NCBI RefSeq assembly: GCF_029024965.1
Contig: NZ_CP118982.1
Coordinates: forward strand, 620,001 to 684,000
Direction: 5' to 3'
DNA from: Staphylococcus equorum
Lineage (GTDB): Bacteria > Bacillota > Bacilli > Staphylococcales > Staphylococcaceae
Length of the DNA: 64,000 nucleotides
Both the position numbers and the translations under genes were made by a program. The notes under the pieces were generated by a model. It worked only from the letters and a program-made list of their open reading frames with translations, was not told the DNA's origin and searched no databases. Shown here one piece after another: positions 17,327 to 26,313 of the stretch (position 1 is the first letter of the stretch; each line of letters opens with the position of its first letter).

Positions 17327-18991
17327 ATGGATTCATCTGTTATGGAGACAATTTTCACTTTTATCGGTGGATTAGGTATATTTTTATACGGAATTAAGCA
17401 AATGGGCGACGGCTTACAGGCCTCAGCAGGAGACCGTCTTAGAAGTATATTAAATAAATTTACGAGCAACCCACTTATGGGCGTACTTGCAGGTGCGATA
17501 GTTACGATTTTGATTCAAAGTAGTTCTGGTACAACGGTAATTACCATTGGACTTGTAAGTGCAGGATTTATGACAATGCGTCAAGCCATTGGTGTTGTAA
17601 TGGGAGCGAATATAGGTACTACAGTTACAGCATTTATTATAGGTATTGATCTTGGTGCATACTCGCTACCAATATTAGCTATTGGTGCATTTTTAATATT
17701 CTTTGTTCAAAAGCGTAAAGTTAAAAATATTGGTATGATTTTATTTGGTTTTGGTTCGTTATTCTACGGATTAGAATTAATGAGCAGTGCCGTAAAACCA
17801 CTAGCTAATTTAGATGGTTTCCATCAATTCATGCTAGACATGTCAACTAACCCAATTTTTGGTGTTGCAGCAGGTACGATTTTAACAGTTATTGTTCAAA
17901 GTTCAAGCGCCACAATTGGTATACTACAAGGATTCTATGCGAATGACTTAGTTAGTTTAAATGGTGCGTTACCTATATTGTTAGGTGACAATATTGGTAC
18001 AACAATCACGGCAATACTCGCAAGTTTAGCTGGCTCACTTGCTTCAAAACGTGTAGCAGCAGTACATGTTATGTTTAACGTAATAGGTGCGGCAATATTC
18101 TTAGCGATTTTACCTATTTATCAATGGGTTGTTGAATGGATGCAAGGAGTAATGCACTTAAATCCAGAAATGACGATTGCCTTTGCACACGGTACATTTA
18201 ATGTTACAAATACATTGATTCAATTACCATTTATATTTGTTCTAGCTTGGATCGTAACAAAACTTATTCCTGGTGAAGATATAACAGAAAAATATAAACC
18301 TAGACATCTAGATAAAAATTTAATTAATAGAGCTCCAAGTATTGCTTTACAAGAAGCACAAGATGAAATCCAAAACATTGGACGAATGACATACTCATTA
18401 TTAGAGAATGTTAGTGAATACAATGAAAAAAATGAGAAAAAAGTACTTCAAAAACATGCGGCTGTTCAAAATATGCATGACAATGTAAAAGAATATTTAA
18501 CGAAAATATCTGAGAAGAAAATATCCAAAAAAGATGCAGAAAGAATGTCTGTGTTATTTGACGTAAACCGTACGATGTTAAAAGTAGCTGGATTATCTGA
18601 AGCGTATATATTAGATTTGAAACAGTTACACAATGAACCAGTACAAATCTCTGATAAAGCTGCACAAAGTATCGATAAACTTTATTCACACGTGAATATG
18701 TCATTCGATAAATCAGTTGAAATGTTTAGCGTATATGACAAAGTTAAAAAAGATGAAATTGTTAATTTAAGTAACGATTCATATACACTTGAACATGATT
18801 TAAGAAAAAAACATATTAAGCGTTTAAGTTCAGGTGAATGTTCACCAGAAGGTGGTCTGTTATATCTAGATATGATTGCTATACTAGAACGTATTGGCTA
18901 TCATTCGAGAAATGTATCAGAAGCAATGATTGATATTGACGAACTTTCAAGTGAAGAAGAAACAGAACATACTGTGGGCTGGACTTACTAA
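17327..18991 (+). CDS. nptA: Na+/phosphate cotransporter NptA
   Basis: NptA imports inorganic phosphate with sodium. The ATG at 17327 follows GAGGTG and gives 554 residues. The first 320 residues hold two inverted Na/Pi repeats with the signatures ILIQSSSGTTVITIGLVSAG and VIVQSSSATIGILQG, each followed by a GxNIGTT motif (GANIGTT, GDNIGTT). The C-terminal part (about 340-545) is a PhoU-like helical bundle in the cytoplasm. It is a single gene with its own terminator. PhoP-like repeats lie upstream, in keeping with phosphate control. Confidence 0.93.
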   Translation: MDSSVMETIFTFIGGLGIFLYGIKQMGDGLQASAGDRLRSILNKFTSNPLMGVLAGAIVTILIQSSSGTTVITIGLVSAGFMTMRQAIGVVMGANIGTTVTAFIIGIDLGAYSLPILAIGAFLIFFVQKRKVKNIGMILFGFGSLFYGLELMSSAVKPLANLDGFHQFMLDMSTNPIFGVAAGTILTVIVQSSSATIGILQGFYANDLVSLNGALPILLGDNIGTTITAILASLAGSLASKRVAAVHVMFNVIGAAIFLAILPIYQWVVEWMQGVMHLNPEMTIAFAHGTFNVTNTLIQLPFIFVLAWIVTKLIPGEDITEKYKPRHLDKNLINRAPSIALQEAQDEIQNIGRMTYSLLENVSEYNEKNEKKVLQKHAAVQNMHDNVKEYLTKISEKKISKKDAERMSVLFDVNRTMLKVAGLSEAYILDLKQLHNEPVQISDKAAQSIDKLYSHVNMSFDKSVEMFSVYDKVKKDEIVNLSNDSYTLEHDLRKKHIKRLSSGECSPEGGLLYLDMIAILERIGYHSRNVSEAMIDIDELSSEEETEHTVGWTY

Positions 18992-19012
18992 AGTATAATT
19001 AAATATAAAATT

Positions 19013-19058
19013 AAAAGTTGAGAAAGTTTGTTGTAAAACAGACTTTCTCAACTTTTTT
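19013..19058 (+). terminator. Terminator after nptA
   Basis: Perfect arms AAAAGTTGAGAAAGT and ACTTTCTCAACTTTT are followed by T residues. Confidence 0.88.
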
Positions 19059-19156
19059 GTATTGTTGAAAATTAACCAATATCGCTGTATTTGGAATAAT
19101 AAATCACATGTATCAAATCATTTTATTTTTAATCCTTAGTAAAGAGATAGGGATAC

Positions 19157-19185
19157 TTGACAAAAAGTCATAGAAGGCATAATAT
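19157..19185 (+). promoter_or_regulatory. Promoter of the flavin monooxygenase operon
   Basis: TTGACA (19157-19162) and TAATAT (19180-19185) are 17 bases apart, about 45 bases before the first gene. Confidence 0.7.
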
Positions 19186-19230
19186 TACATATAATAAATT
19201 TTTCAGAAAACTGATATGGGGGGACAGCGT

Positions 19231-20247
19231 GTGACAGCTATTAGCATTCTTGATCAAAGTCCAATAGATAAAAATGAAACAGTAAACGACGGTATAGCTC
19301 GTACAGTTGAATTGGCACAACTAGCAGATAAATTAAATTATACAAGGTACTTTGTTGCTGAACATCACAATATAGAAGAAGTTGCAGGTACGAGTCCGGA
19401 GATACTTGTAACACATATATTGAATCACACAAAAAATATACGTGTAGGCTCTGGTGGCGTAATGTTGCAACATTATAGTCCATTCAAAGTTATAGAGCAA
19501 TTTCATTTCATTAGTCATTTAGCACCTGGAAGAGTCGATTTAGGTATAGGTAAAGCACCGGGAGGCTTTCCTTTAGCGACACAAGCGTTGCAAACAGAAT
19601 TAAAGTCACCACAAACAAGTTTCAATGATAAATTTCATTTATTAAATCAATTTAATAATGGGGATTTTTCTGCAAACGAAGATTATGGACAATTAAAAAC
19701 AACGATACGTAATAATGAAATCTCCACACCACAAATTTATCTACTAGGTGGTAGTGAAAGTTCTGCTCAATTTGCTGCTACAGAAAAAGTTGGATTTATA
19801 TATGCATTTTTCATAAATTCAAATATTGAAACATTACAACAAGCCCTTAAAGATTATAAGTAACAATTTCCTGAAGGCAGAGTCATTGTAGGGGTAGCTG
19901 CCGTTGTATCGGAGAATAAAGAAGAACAGGCATTAGTTAAAGAAGGTAGTACAAATTATGCTTTACATTTCGATGATGGTAGAAAAATCACTGTTAATAC
20001 AAAGGAACAAGTAGAAACATTTAAAAAACAAAGTGACGAAGACTTTGAAGTTGAAGAAAAGCAAATAGATGTTTTTAATGGTTCCGCGGATGAAATTAAG
20101 CAACAGCTAAATCAATTAAATCGTGACGGCAATATAGATGAATTTATGCTACATATGCCAGTTCAAAATCATAAATTAAGAATTAAAACAGTAGACCAAT
20201 TAGCTATTACGAATAACAAAGAAAAGCAGAAAGAAGGGGTATTATGA
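19231..20247 (+). pseudogene. Luciferase-like (LLM) flavin monooxygenase with in-frame stop
   Basis: The family uses FMN and oxygen to oxidise small substrates. A GTG at 19231 follows a G-rich site; the frame runs 210 codons to a TAA at 19861-19863, then continues in the same frame without further stops for 127 codons to TGA at 20245-20247. The second part (QFPEGRVIVGVAAVVSENKE onward) reads as the normal C-terminus. A single CAA or CAG to TAA change explains it. The restored protein of about 338 residues shows the LLM core (YFVAEHHN, VGSGGVMLQHYSPFKV, RVDLGIGKAPGG). Its original stop overlaps the next gene by ATGA, as in an operon. The first 210 residues alone are unlikely to form a full barrel. 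Confidence 0.85.
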
Positions 20248-21572
20248 GTCAAAATAAAATCGATTTTGGAATCATGTTAAACGGTCCTGGTGGTCATATG
20301 CATGCTTGGAAATCTAAAGATGTACCGAGCGATGCCAGTACAAATTTTGAATTCCAACTTGATGTTGCTAAAAAAGCTGAACAGGCAGGATTCAGTTTTG
20401 TATTTGTGGCAGATGGATTATTTATTCATGAGAAATCTATTCCACATTTTTTAGATAGACATGAGCCGTTAACATTTTTAGCTGCGCTTGCGCCGGTAAC
20501 TCAGCGTATTGGTTTAGTTGGTACTATTTCAACATCATATAGTGAACCTTTTACTGTTGCACGACAACTCGCAACAATCGATAAAATCAGTCATGGGCGT
20601 GCAGGTTGGAATATAGTAACTTCGCCACTTGCTGGTAGTGCCGATAACTATAGTAAAGGAGATCATCCTGAACATGATGTTAGGTATGATATTGCTGAGG
20701 AACATCTGCAAGTCGTTCAAGGGTTATGGGACTCTTACGAAGATGATGCCTTTACATTTGATGTTGAGACTGGCTCATATTTAGATAAGGAAAAAATGCA
20801 TACGTTAGATTATAAAGGACAATATTTTCAAGTTAAGGGTCCATTAAATGCTAGTCGTTCTAAACAAGGCCAACCTGTTATATTTCAAGCAGGTGCATCT
20901 CCTAAAGGACAAGCATATGCAGCTCAATATGCTGATGCAGTATTTACTTTAGGTGAATCACTAGATACCGCTAAAAGTAATTACGACAGTATTAAATCAC
21001 AAGCCAAAAAATTTGGACGCGATCCACAAAACATTAAAGTATATCCTATATTATCCCCAGTTATTGGTAAGTCGAACGATGAGGTAGAAGCACGCTTTGA
21101 TGAAATAAAATCATTGGCGACAATTGACGAAGCTTTAGATTACTTAGGTAGATATTATGATCATCATGATTTCAGCCAATATGATCTCGATGCACCGTTT
21201 CCAGATTTAGGTGAAGTGGGTCAAAATAGTTTCCGTGCTACTGCAGATTCTATTGCGGCACGCGCAAAACAAAATAATTTAACATTGAGAGATGTCGCTT
21301 TGGAAGAAACAGCCCGTCGCTCTCCTTTCACTGGTACTTATGAAGAAGTAGCAAATTTAATCATTGAATGGTTTGAACATGGCGCAGCAGATGGATTTAT
21401 CTTCGGCCCCCATATTAATGGACCTGTATATGATGAGTTTTTAAATTATGTATTACCTATCTTAGAAGAAAAAGGTTATTACGATAAAGCATATCAGGGG
21501 GATACATTACGAGATCATATAGGTATTCCTTTTAAAGAAAATAGATATAGTAGGAAAGAAGTAACACACTAA
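20244..21572 (+). CDS. NtaA/SnaA/DmoA-family FMN-dependent monooxygenase
   Basis: A 442-residue member of the bacterial luciferase superfamily, NtaA/SnaA/DmoA branch, which needs FMNH2 from a partner reductase. Core features are FVFVADGLF, TISTSYSEPFTVARQLATID, the motif GRAGWNIVTS and VIFQAGASPKGQAYAAQYAD. Length and type agree with YxeK of B. subtilis (S-(2-succino)cysteine breakdown) and with nitrilotriacetate monooxygenase A; the substrate here is unknown. It overlaps the broken LLM gene by four bases and is followed by a YfcC carrier, so the operon probably takes up and oxidises one compound. No flavin reductase gene is adjacent. Confidence 0.9.
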   Translation: MSQNKIDFGIMLNGPGGHMHAWKSKDVPSDASTNFEFQLDVAKKAEQAGFSFVFVADGLFIHEKSIPHFLDRHEPLTFLAALAPVTQRIGLVGTISTSYSEPFTVARQLATIDKISHGRAGWNIVTSPLAGSADNYSKGDHPEHDVRYDIAEEHLQVVQGLWDSYEDDAFTFDVETGSYLDKEKMHTLDYKGQYFQVKGPLNASRSKQGQPVIFQAGASPKGQAYAAQYADAVFTLGESLDTAKSNYDSIKSQAKKFGRDPQNIKVYPILSPVIGKSNDEVEARFDEIKSLATIDEALDYLGRYYDHHDFSQYDLDAPFPDLGEVGQNSFRATADSIAARAKQNNLTLRDVALEETARRSPFTGTYEEVANLIIEWFEHGAADGFIFGPHINGPVYDEFLNYVLPILEEKGYYDKAYQGDTLRDHIGIPFKENRYSRKEVTH

Positions 21573-21596
21573 TACTCAGTAAACAATACAGTGGAT

Positions 21597-21632
21597 AGAC
21601 GCCTCTATTTTAAAACGTTGCGTCTGTTTTTT
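21597..21632 (+). terminator. Weak terminator or attenuator between monooxygenase and YfcC gene
   Basis: AGACGC (21597-21602) pairs with GCGTCT (21620-21625), followed by G and six T. The short stem suggests partial termination. Confidence 0.45.
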
Positions 21633-21652
21633 AAATATAAGGAGTGAAGTTC

Positions 21653-23137
21653 ATGTCAGAATCAAGTACAACATCATATCAACATGTAAAACATAGTAAC
21701 GTCAACACTGCGCCAGAGCAAACTGAAACAAAAGTGAAAAGAAAATTCCAATTACCTCATGTGCTATTAATGATGCTTATTATGATGATGTTTGCTTGTT
21801 TATTGACGTATGTCATTCCTGCTGGGCAATTTGATACAAGTAAAGATGGATCAATGATACAAGGGACGTATCATGCAATTTCACAAAACCCAGTGAATCC
21901 ATTTTATGCTATTACACTCATACTTAATGGGGGGATTCAATCAGCCCAAACGATTACACTATTACTATTTATAGGTGGTGCAATGGGTGGTATATTACAA
22001 TTAGACTCTGTGACAAAATTAACGAATTATATGATTTTTCGTTTCGAACATGCTGGTGCATTGCCATTAATTATCGGGTTATTTTCCTTGATGGCGTTTA
22101 TCGGTTTCTTCGTTGGTGGAGATCAAATGATCGTGTTCGTAACGCTTGGAGTCATACTCGTAAATCGTTTGAAATTAGACCCTATTATGGCACTAGCCAT
22201 TACATTTTTACCTTTGTATATGGCTTTTTCAATTTCACCTTCAGGTATGGCTAAAATTGGACAAATTGTTTATCCTGAAGTAGCACTTTATTCTGGTTAT
22301 GGTGGAAGAGCTATAATGTATGCAGTATTTTTAATTATCACTCTGTTATATGTGATTTGGTACGCAAGAAGAGTCATTAAAGATCCTAATAAGAGTATGA
22401 TGCCGACACAAAAGTGGCTGTTTAATCATAAAGAAAAAAGTAATGATGATATGGCAATTGAAGATAGACAAGTAAATTGGAGAGATATCATCGTAGCTAT
22501 ATTAGTCATTGTGACACCGATTATATTAGCCTTAGGTAATGGCATGTTAAACTGGACAGAAAAATACGGCAATGGTGTATTTATTACTGTTTTTGGTATT
22601 AGTTTTGTTTTAGCCTATTTAATAAAACAAAAAGGGACAACTGCAATGGTTGATGGATTTTTGGAAGGTGCTAAACCGATGTTAGTCGTAGCATTTGCAA
22701 TTATCATGGCAAATACAATTAGTGTGATTTTAGAAAAAGGTAAGATATTGAGCACAATTGTAAACAGTCTTACTACACAACTTGATGGTTCATCGTCTGG
22801 CATGGTAGCTGTTATCGTATTTATTGTCGCAGGTATATTTAATTTACTAGTACCATCTGGTTCAGGGTTAATGAGCGTGATGATTCCTATTTTACAACCT
22901 GTGACTAATGCGTTAGGTGTTAATGATCAAATGTTATTAACGTCCTTATCGTTTGGTGGAGGGTTAGGTAACTTAATTACACCAACTTTAGGTGCAACAG
23001 TAGGTGCTATCGCGATTGCCAAAGCAAACTTTGGCTCGTGGTTTAAATTTATGGTACCACTATTTCTAATTTGGATTGTCGTTGGCTCGGTTATACTTTA
23101 CATCTTTACTGCTGTAGGTTGGAGTGGCGGCGTTTAA
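21653..23137 (+). CDS. YfcC-family membrane carrier
   Basis: The ATG at 21653 follows AAGGAG and gives 494 residues. After a polar N-terminal tail of about 40 residues there are about twelve membrane segments, with family motifs LTYVIPAGQFDT, GGAMGGILQLDSV, FLVPSGSG-like NLLVPSGSGLMSVMIPIL and GGGLGNLITPTLGATVGA. YfcC proteins belong to the DcuC/ArcD-type carriers for dicarboxylates, amino acids or peptides; the exact substrate cannot be read from sequence. It follows two flavin monooxygenase genes on the same strand and may import their substrate. It converges on the deoR-type gene. Confidence 0.88.
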   Translation: MSESSTTSYQHVKHSNVNTAPEQTETKVKRKFQLPHVLLMMLIMMMFACLLTYVIPAGQFDTSKDGSMIQGTYHAISQNPVNPFYAITLILNGGIQSAQTITLLLFIGGAMGGILQLDSVTKLTNYMIFRFEHAGALPLIIGLFSLMAFIGFFVGGDQMIVFVTLGVILVNRLKLDPIMALAITFLPLYMAFSISPSGMAKIGQIVYPEVALYSGYGGRAIMYAVFLIITLLYVIWYARRVIKDPNKSMMPTQKWLFNHKEKSNDDMAIEDRQVNWRDIIVAILVIVTPIILALGNGMLNWTEKYGNGVFITVFGISFVLAYLIKQKGTTAMVDGFLEGAKPMLVVAFAIIMANTISVILEKGKILSTIVNSLTTQLDGSSSGMVAVIVFIVAGIFNLLVPSGSGLMSVMIPILQPVTNALGVNDQMLLTSLSFGGGLGNLITPTLGATVGAIAIAKANFGSWFKFMVPLFLIWIVVGSVILYIFTAVGWSGGV

Positions 23138-23152
23138 AAATAACAAAAATAT

Positions 23153-23234
23153 AAGGAACAATGATGTACTGTGATATTTTAAAAGTCATATTTAACTTTT
23201 AAAATAACAGTTTTCATCATTGTTCCTTTTTTAT
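23153..23234. terminator. Bidirectional terminator between YfcC and DeoR-type genes
   Basis: Outer arms AAGGAACAATGATG (23153-23166) and CATCATTGTTCCTT (23215-23228) are followed by T residues. An inner A/T-rich dyad sits in the loop. Confidence 0.8.
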
Positions 23235-23999
23235 TTAGTGTGCAATTGTGAGCGTGAAAGGGACGTCATGTGTCCATTTTTGAGTTGGTGGTTCATCTGT
23301 TATAACTTCGGTGATATCACTGATTTTTGCAAAGGAAAGTGTAGAAGAAATATCGAATTTACTTTTATCAATAAGTGCAATTACATTTTCACTTTCTCGC
23401 ACCATTTGTTTTTTTAATTGAACTTCAGGTAGTGAGAAGTCTGTTAATCCATTATCAAGTGTAAAGCCATTTGCGGATAAAAAGAAATAATCAATATGAT
23501 ACATTTCTAATATTTGTGAATCTATATTACCAGTAATAGCATTTGAGTCTTGCGAAACAAATCCTCCAACTACTAGAACAGTTAAATGTGGGTTCTCTTT
23601 TAAAAGTACCGCATTTTCTAAACCGTTTGTAATAATTGTAAGTTCCATCGTAGTTTCTGCTAATAATTTTGCTAATTCATATGTTGTAGAGCTTGCATCA
23701 ATCATAATGCACTGTTGTGGTTCAATCTTTTTTAATGCATATTTACTAATTTTATACTTTTCACTATGTTTTTGTGTCAGACGATAAGAAAAGTTTAATT
23801 TAGATGTCATATTTTCAGTTACTTTTGCACCACCGTGTGTTCGAGTGACTTTGTTTTCACCTTCTAAACGTCTAAGATCACTCCTAACAGTTGCTTCTGT
23901 CACACTTAAATAATCTGAAAGCTGTTTAACAGTCGCACGTTTATGTGATTTTATATAAGTATATATATGCTCTCTTCGTTCATCCGCGTACATTTTCAT
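23235..23999 (-). CDS. DeoR/GlpR-family transcriptional regulator
   Basis: A sugar-phosphate-responsive repressor of about 254 residues. The N-terminal winged helix is clear (ERREHIYTYIKSHKRATVKQ, then SVTEATVRSDLRRLE and VTRTHGGAKV), and the C-terminal DeoRC domain has IDASSTTYELAKLL, TIITNGLENAVLL and LVVGGFVSQDSNAITG. Two ATG codons (24008, 23999) follow GGAGG; 23999 has the better spacing. It diverges from the dehydrogenase-dhaK-dhaL-rpiB operon, and three AAACGAAAA repeats lie between them, so it most likely represses that operon and responds to a phosphorylated intermediate. Confidence 0.92.
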   Translation of the reverse strand: MKMYADERREHIYTYIKSHKRATVKQLSDYLSVTEATVRSDLRRLEGENKVTRTHGGAKVTENMTSKLNFSYRLTQKHSEKYKISKYALKKIEPQQCIMIDASSTTYELAKLLAETTMELTIITNGLENAVLLKENPHLTVLVVGGFVSQDSNAITGNIDSQILEMYHIDYFFLSANGFTLDNGLTDFSLPEVQLKKQMVRESENVIALIDKSKFDISSTLSFAKISDITEVITDEPPTQKWTHDVPFTLTIAH

Positions 24000-24071
24000 A
24001 TGAATCATATCCTCCTTCGTATCATTAACTATTTTAACATAAATCGTACACAAGCAAATAAAAACAGATCA

Positions 24072-24111
24072 AAACGAAAAGAAACGAAAAAATATTTGAA
24101 AGAAACGAAAA
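24072..24111. promoter_or_regulatory. Phased direct repeats, candidate DeoR-type operator
   Basis: AAACGAAAA occurs at 24072-24080, 24082-24090 and 24103-24111, spaced 10 and 21 bases (one and two helical turns). Repeated TTTCGTTT-like boxes are usual for DeoR/GlpR repressors. The third copy lies within the operon promoter. Confidence 0.7.
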
Positions 24112-24150
24112 TATATATTAGAATTGTAATTGTAAATGAAAACGCTTTCT
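24096..24150 (+). promoter_or_regulatory. Promoter and cre site of the tetritol-type operon
   Basis: TTGAAA (24096-24101) and TAGAAT (24119-24124) are 17 bases apart. TGAAAACGCTTTCT (24137-24150) matches the catabolite-responsive element consensus and lies just after the start point, so CcpA would block transcription when glucose is present. Confidence 0.75.
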
Positions 24151-24174
24151 AAAAAAGTGGAGGAGCTGTTAATA

Positions 24175-25257
24175 ATGACAAAGAAAAATTATCCGGAAAA
24201 AATGAATGCTGTTGTAGCTTATGCACCTGGAGAATATAAATATGAAACTGTAGATACGCCAACAATTGATAATCCTAAGGAAATTGTCGTTAAAGTAGAA
24301 GCTTGCGGCATTTGCGCAGGCGATATCAAAGCATATGATGGGGCACCTAGCTTTTGGGGTGATGAAACACAGCCGTCATATATCAAGGCACCGATGATAC
24401 CTGGACATGAATTTATCGCACGCATTGTAGAAAAAGGAGATGAAGTTACAGATTTTGAAATTGGTGATCGTGTAATTTCTGAACAAATTGTACCTTGTTG
24501 GGATTGTAGATTTTGTAATCATGGTCAGTATTGGATGTGTGAAAAACATGATTTATATGGCTTCCAAAACAATGTAAACGGCGGTATGGCAGAATATATG
24601 AAATTTACGAAAGAAGCAATTAATTATAAAGTGCCAGAAGATATGCCGATTGAAAAAGCGATTTTAATTGAACCTTACGCATGTAGTCTACACGCTGTAC
24701 AACGTGCGAATGTTAAACTCGGTGATTTCGTTGTGTTATCTGGTGCAGGAACTTTAGGACTAGGCATGGTGGGCGCTGCTAAAAAATCAGGTGCTGAAAC
24801 GTTAGTAGTGCTAGATATGAAAGATGATCGTTTAGAATTAGCGAAAAAATTTGGCGCTGATATTGTTATGAATCCATCAAAAGTAGATGTCGTCAAAGAA
24901 ATCAAAGCACTGACTGAAGGGTATGGTTGTGATACTTACATCGAAGCCACCGGTCATCCTAAATCAGTAGAGCAAGGTTTGAGTGCAATCAGAAAATTAG
25001 GCCGTTTTGTAGAATTTTCAGTATTTGCTGATCCCGTTACAGTGGATTGGAGTATTATATCAGACCGTAAAGAATTAGACTTGATGGGTAGCCATTTAGG
25101 ACCTTATTGTTATCCGCTTGTTATCGATGGTATAGCAAAAGGAGATTTCCCAACAGACGGCGTTGTGACGCATCAATTATCACTTAAAGATTTTGAGGAA
25201 GGTTTTGAACTAATGAAAAAAGGTGATCAATCATTAAAAATTGTTCTGGTACCTTAA
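24175..25257 (+). CDS. Zinc alcohol dehydrogenase of the erythritol/L-threitol (EltD) type
   Basis: A medium-chain, NAD-dependent polyol dehydrogenase of 360 residues; the ATG at 24175 follows GGAGGAG. Catalytic zinc ligands are Cys44 (EACGICAGD) and His78/Glu79 (IPGHEF). The structural zinc site has four Cys at 108, 111, 114 and 122 (PCWDCRFCNHGQYWMC). The cofactor motif is SGAGTLGLGMVG. The stretches RVISEQIVPCWDCRFCNHGQ, HDLYGF and TVDWSIISD are, from memory, close to mycobacterial EltD, which oxidises erythritol and L-threitol to erythrulose. It heads an operon with DhaK, DhaL and RpiB, which fits a tetrose pathway. Another polyol substrate is possible. Confidence 0.82.
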   Translation: MTKKNYPEKMNAVVAYAPGEYKYETVDTPTIDNPKEIVVKVEACGICAGDIKAYDGAPSFWGDETQPSYIKAPMIPGHEFIARIVEKGDEVTDFEIGDRVISEQIVPCWDCRFCNHGQYWMCEKHDLYGFQNNVNGGMAEYMKFTKEAINYKVPEDMPIEKAILIEPYACSLHAVQRANVKLGDFVVLSGAGTLGLGMVGAAKKSGAETLVVLDMKDDRLELAKKFGADIVMNPSKVDVVKEIKALTEGYGCDTYIEATGHPKSVEQGLSAIRKLGRFVEFSVFADPVTVDWSIISDRKELDLMGSHLGPYCYPLVIDGIAKGDFPTDGVVTHQLSLKDFEEGFELMKKGDQSLKIVLVP

Positions 25258-25302
25258 CAGCCAAGTTCAAATATAGAGCATCGTAAAAAGGAGAGAATTG
25301 AA

Positions 25303-26301
25303 ATGAAAAAGATGATTAATAACCCCGATAATGTCATTGAAGAGTTAATGACTGGTTATGTGATTGCCTACCCTGACTATATTAGACGTTCAAAACTTCA
25401 CCAAAGGGCGTTAATTGGAAAAAAACGCAATACTAATCGAAAAGTAAGTGTATTAATAGGTGGTGGCTCAGGACATGAACCAGCGTTCCTAGGTTATGTA
25501 GGGAAAGGCATGGCAGACGGTGTCGCTGTCGGTAATATATTTGCTTCTCCATCTCCTATTCCAATACAAGCTGTAACTAAAGAAATAAGTGAAGGTCACG
25601 GTGTGTTATACATTTATGGTAATTACGCGGGAGATTTGATGAACTTTGAAATGGCTAGTGAAATGACTGAAATAGAAGATGATATCAAAACTGCAGTGGT
25701 CATAGGTAATGATGATGTTGCGTCTTCAAAAGATATTGATGATCGTAGAGGGATAGCTGGAGAGTTGTTAGTGTATAAGGCAGCAGGCGCAGCAGCTGAT
25801 TTTGGTTATGACTTAGAAGAGGTAAGACGTATTGCCCAATTAGCTAATGATTGTACCCGTTCAATGGGTATTGGTTTAAGCCCGTGCTACTTACCTCAAA
25901 CTGGAAAACCAAGTTTTGATTTAGAAGCGAATGAAATGGAAATTGGTTTAGGCCATCATGGTGAGCCTGGTATTGAAAAAACAACAATTCGCACAGCAAA
26001 AGAAACAGTTCATGTGATTATGCAAAATATTTTAAAAGAAGGACTATACAGCGCCAATGATGAAGTGATTGTATTGGTTAATGGCTTAGGTGCAACCTCT
26101 CAAATGGAACTGTACATCATAAATAAAGAGGTAGATGAAATTTTAAAAGAACAAAACATTAAAACATATAAATCTTATGTAGGTAATTTTATAACTTCAA
26201 TGGAAATGGGCGGCTTTTCGGTGAGTTTAATGAAATTAGATGAAACGTTGAAAACTTGTATGGATCATCCAGTAGATTGCCCAAACTTTAAAGAAGTGTA
26301 G
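25303..26301 (+). CDS. Dihydroxyacetone kinase-type subunit DhaK (possible erythrulose kinase)
   Basis: DhaK binds a short ketose covalently through a histidine and, with DhaL, phosphorylates it. The 332-residue protein shows the N-terminal motif LIGGGSGHEPAFLGYVGKGM and the substrate His219 in GLGHHGEPG. Relatives phosphorylate dihydroxyacetone or, in tetritol pathways, erythrulose. The ATG follows AGGAGAG. It lies 45 bases after the EltD-type dehydrogenase and is followed at once by DhaL. No PTS subunit DhaM is encoded nearby, so ATP is the probable donor, or DhaM lies elsewhere. Confidence 0.88.
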   Translation: MKKMINNPDNVIEELMTGYVIAYPDYIRRSKLHQRALIGKKRNTNRKVSVLIGGGSGHEPAFLGYVGKGMADGVAVGNIFASPSPIPIQAVTKEISEGHGVLYIYGNYAGDLMNFEMASEMTEIEDDIKTAVVIGNDDVASSKDIDDRRGIAGELLVYKAAGAAADFGYDLEEVRRIAQLANDCTRSMGIGLSPCYLPQTGKPSFDLEANEMEIGLGHHGEPGIEKTTIRTAKETVHVIMQNILKEGLYSANDEVIVLVNGLGATSQMELYIINKEVDEILKEQNIKTYKSYVGNFITSMEMGGFSVSLMKLDETLKTCMDHPVDCPNFKEV

Positions 26302-26313
26302 GAGGAAGTAGTT

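Noticed and set aside
23220..23417. 65-codon plus-strand frame after the YfcC gene
   Set aside because: It lies antisense to the 3' end of the DeoR-type gene and starts within the terminator.
24072..24111. AAACGAAAA repeats as a replication iteron or CRISPR
   Set aside because: Only three short copies lie within a divergent promoter region; an operator explains them better.
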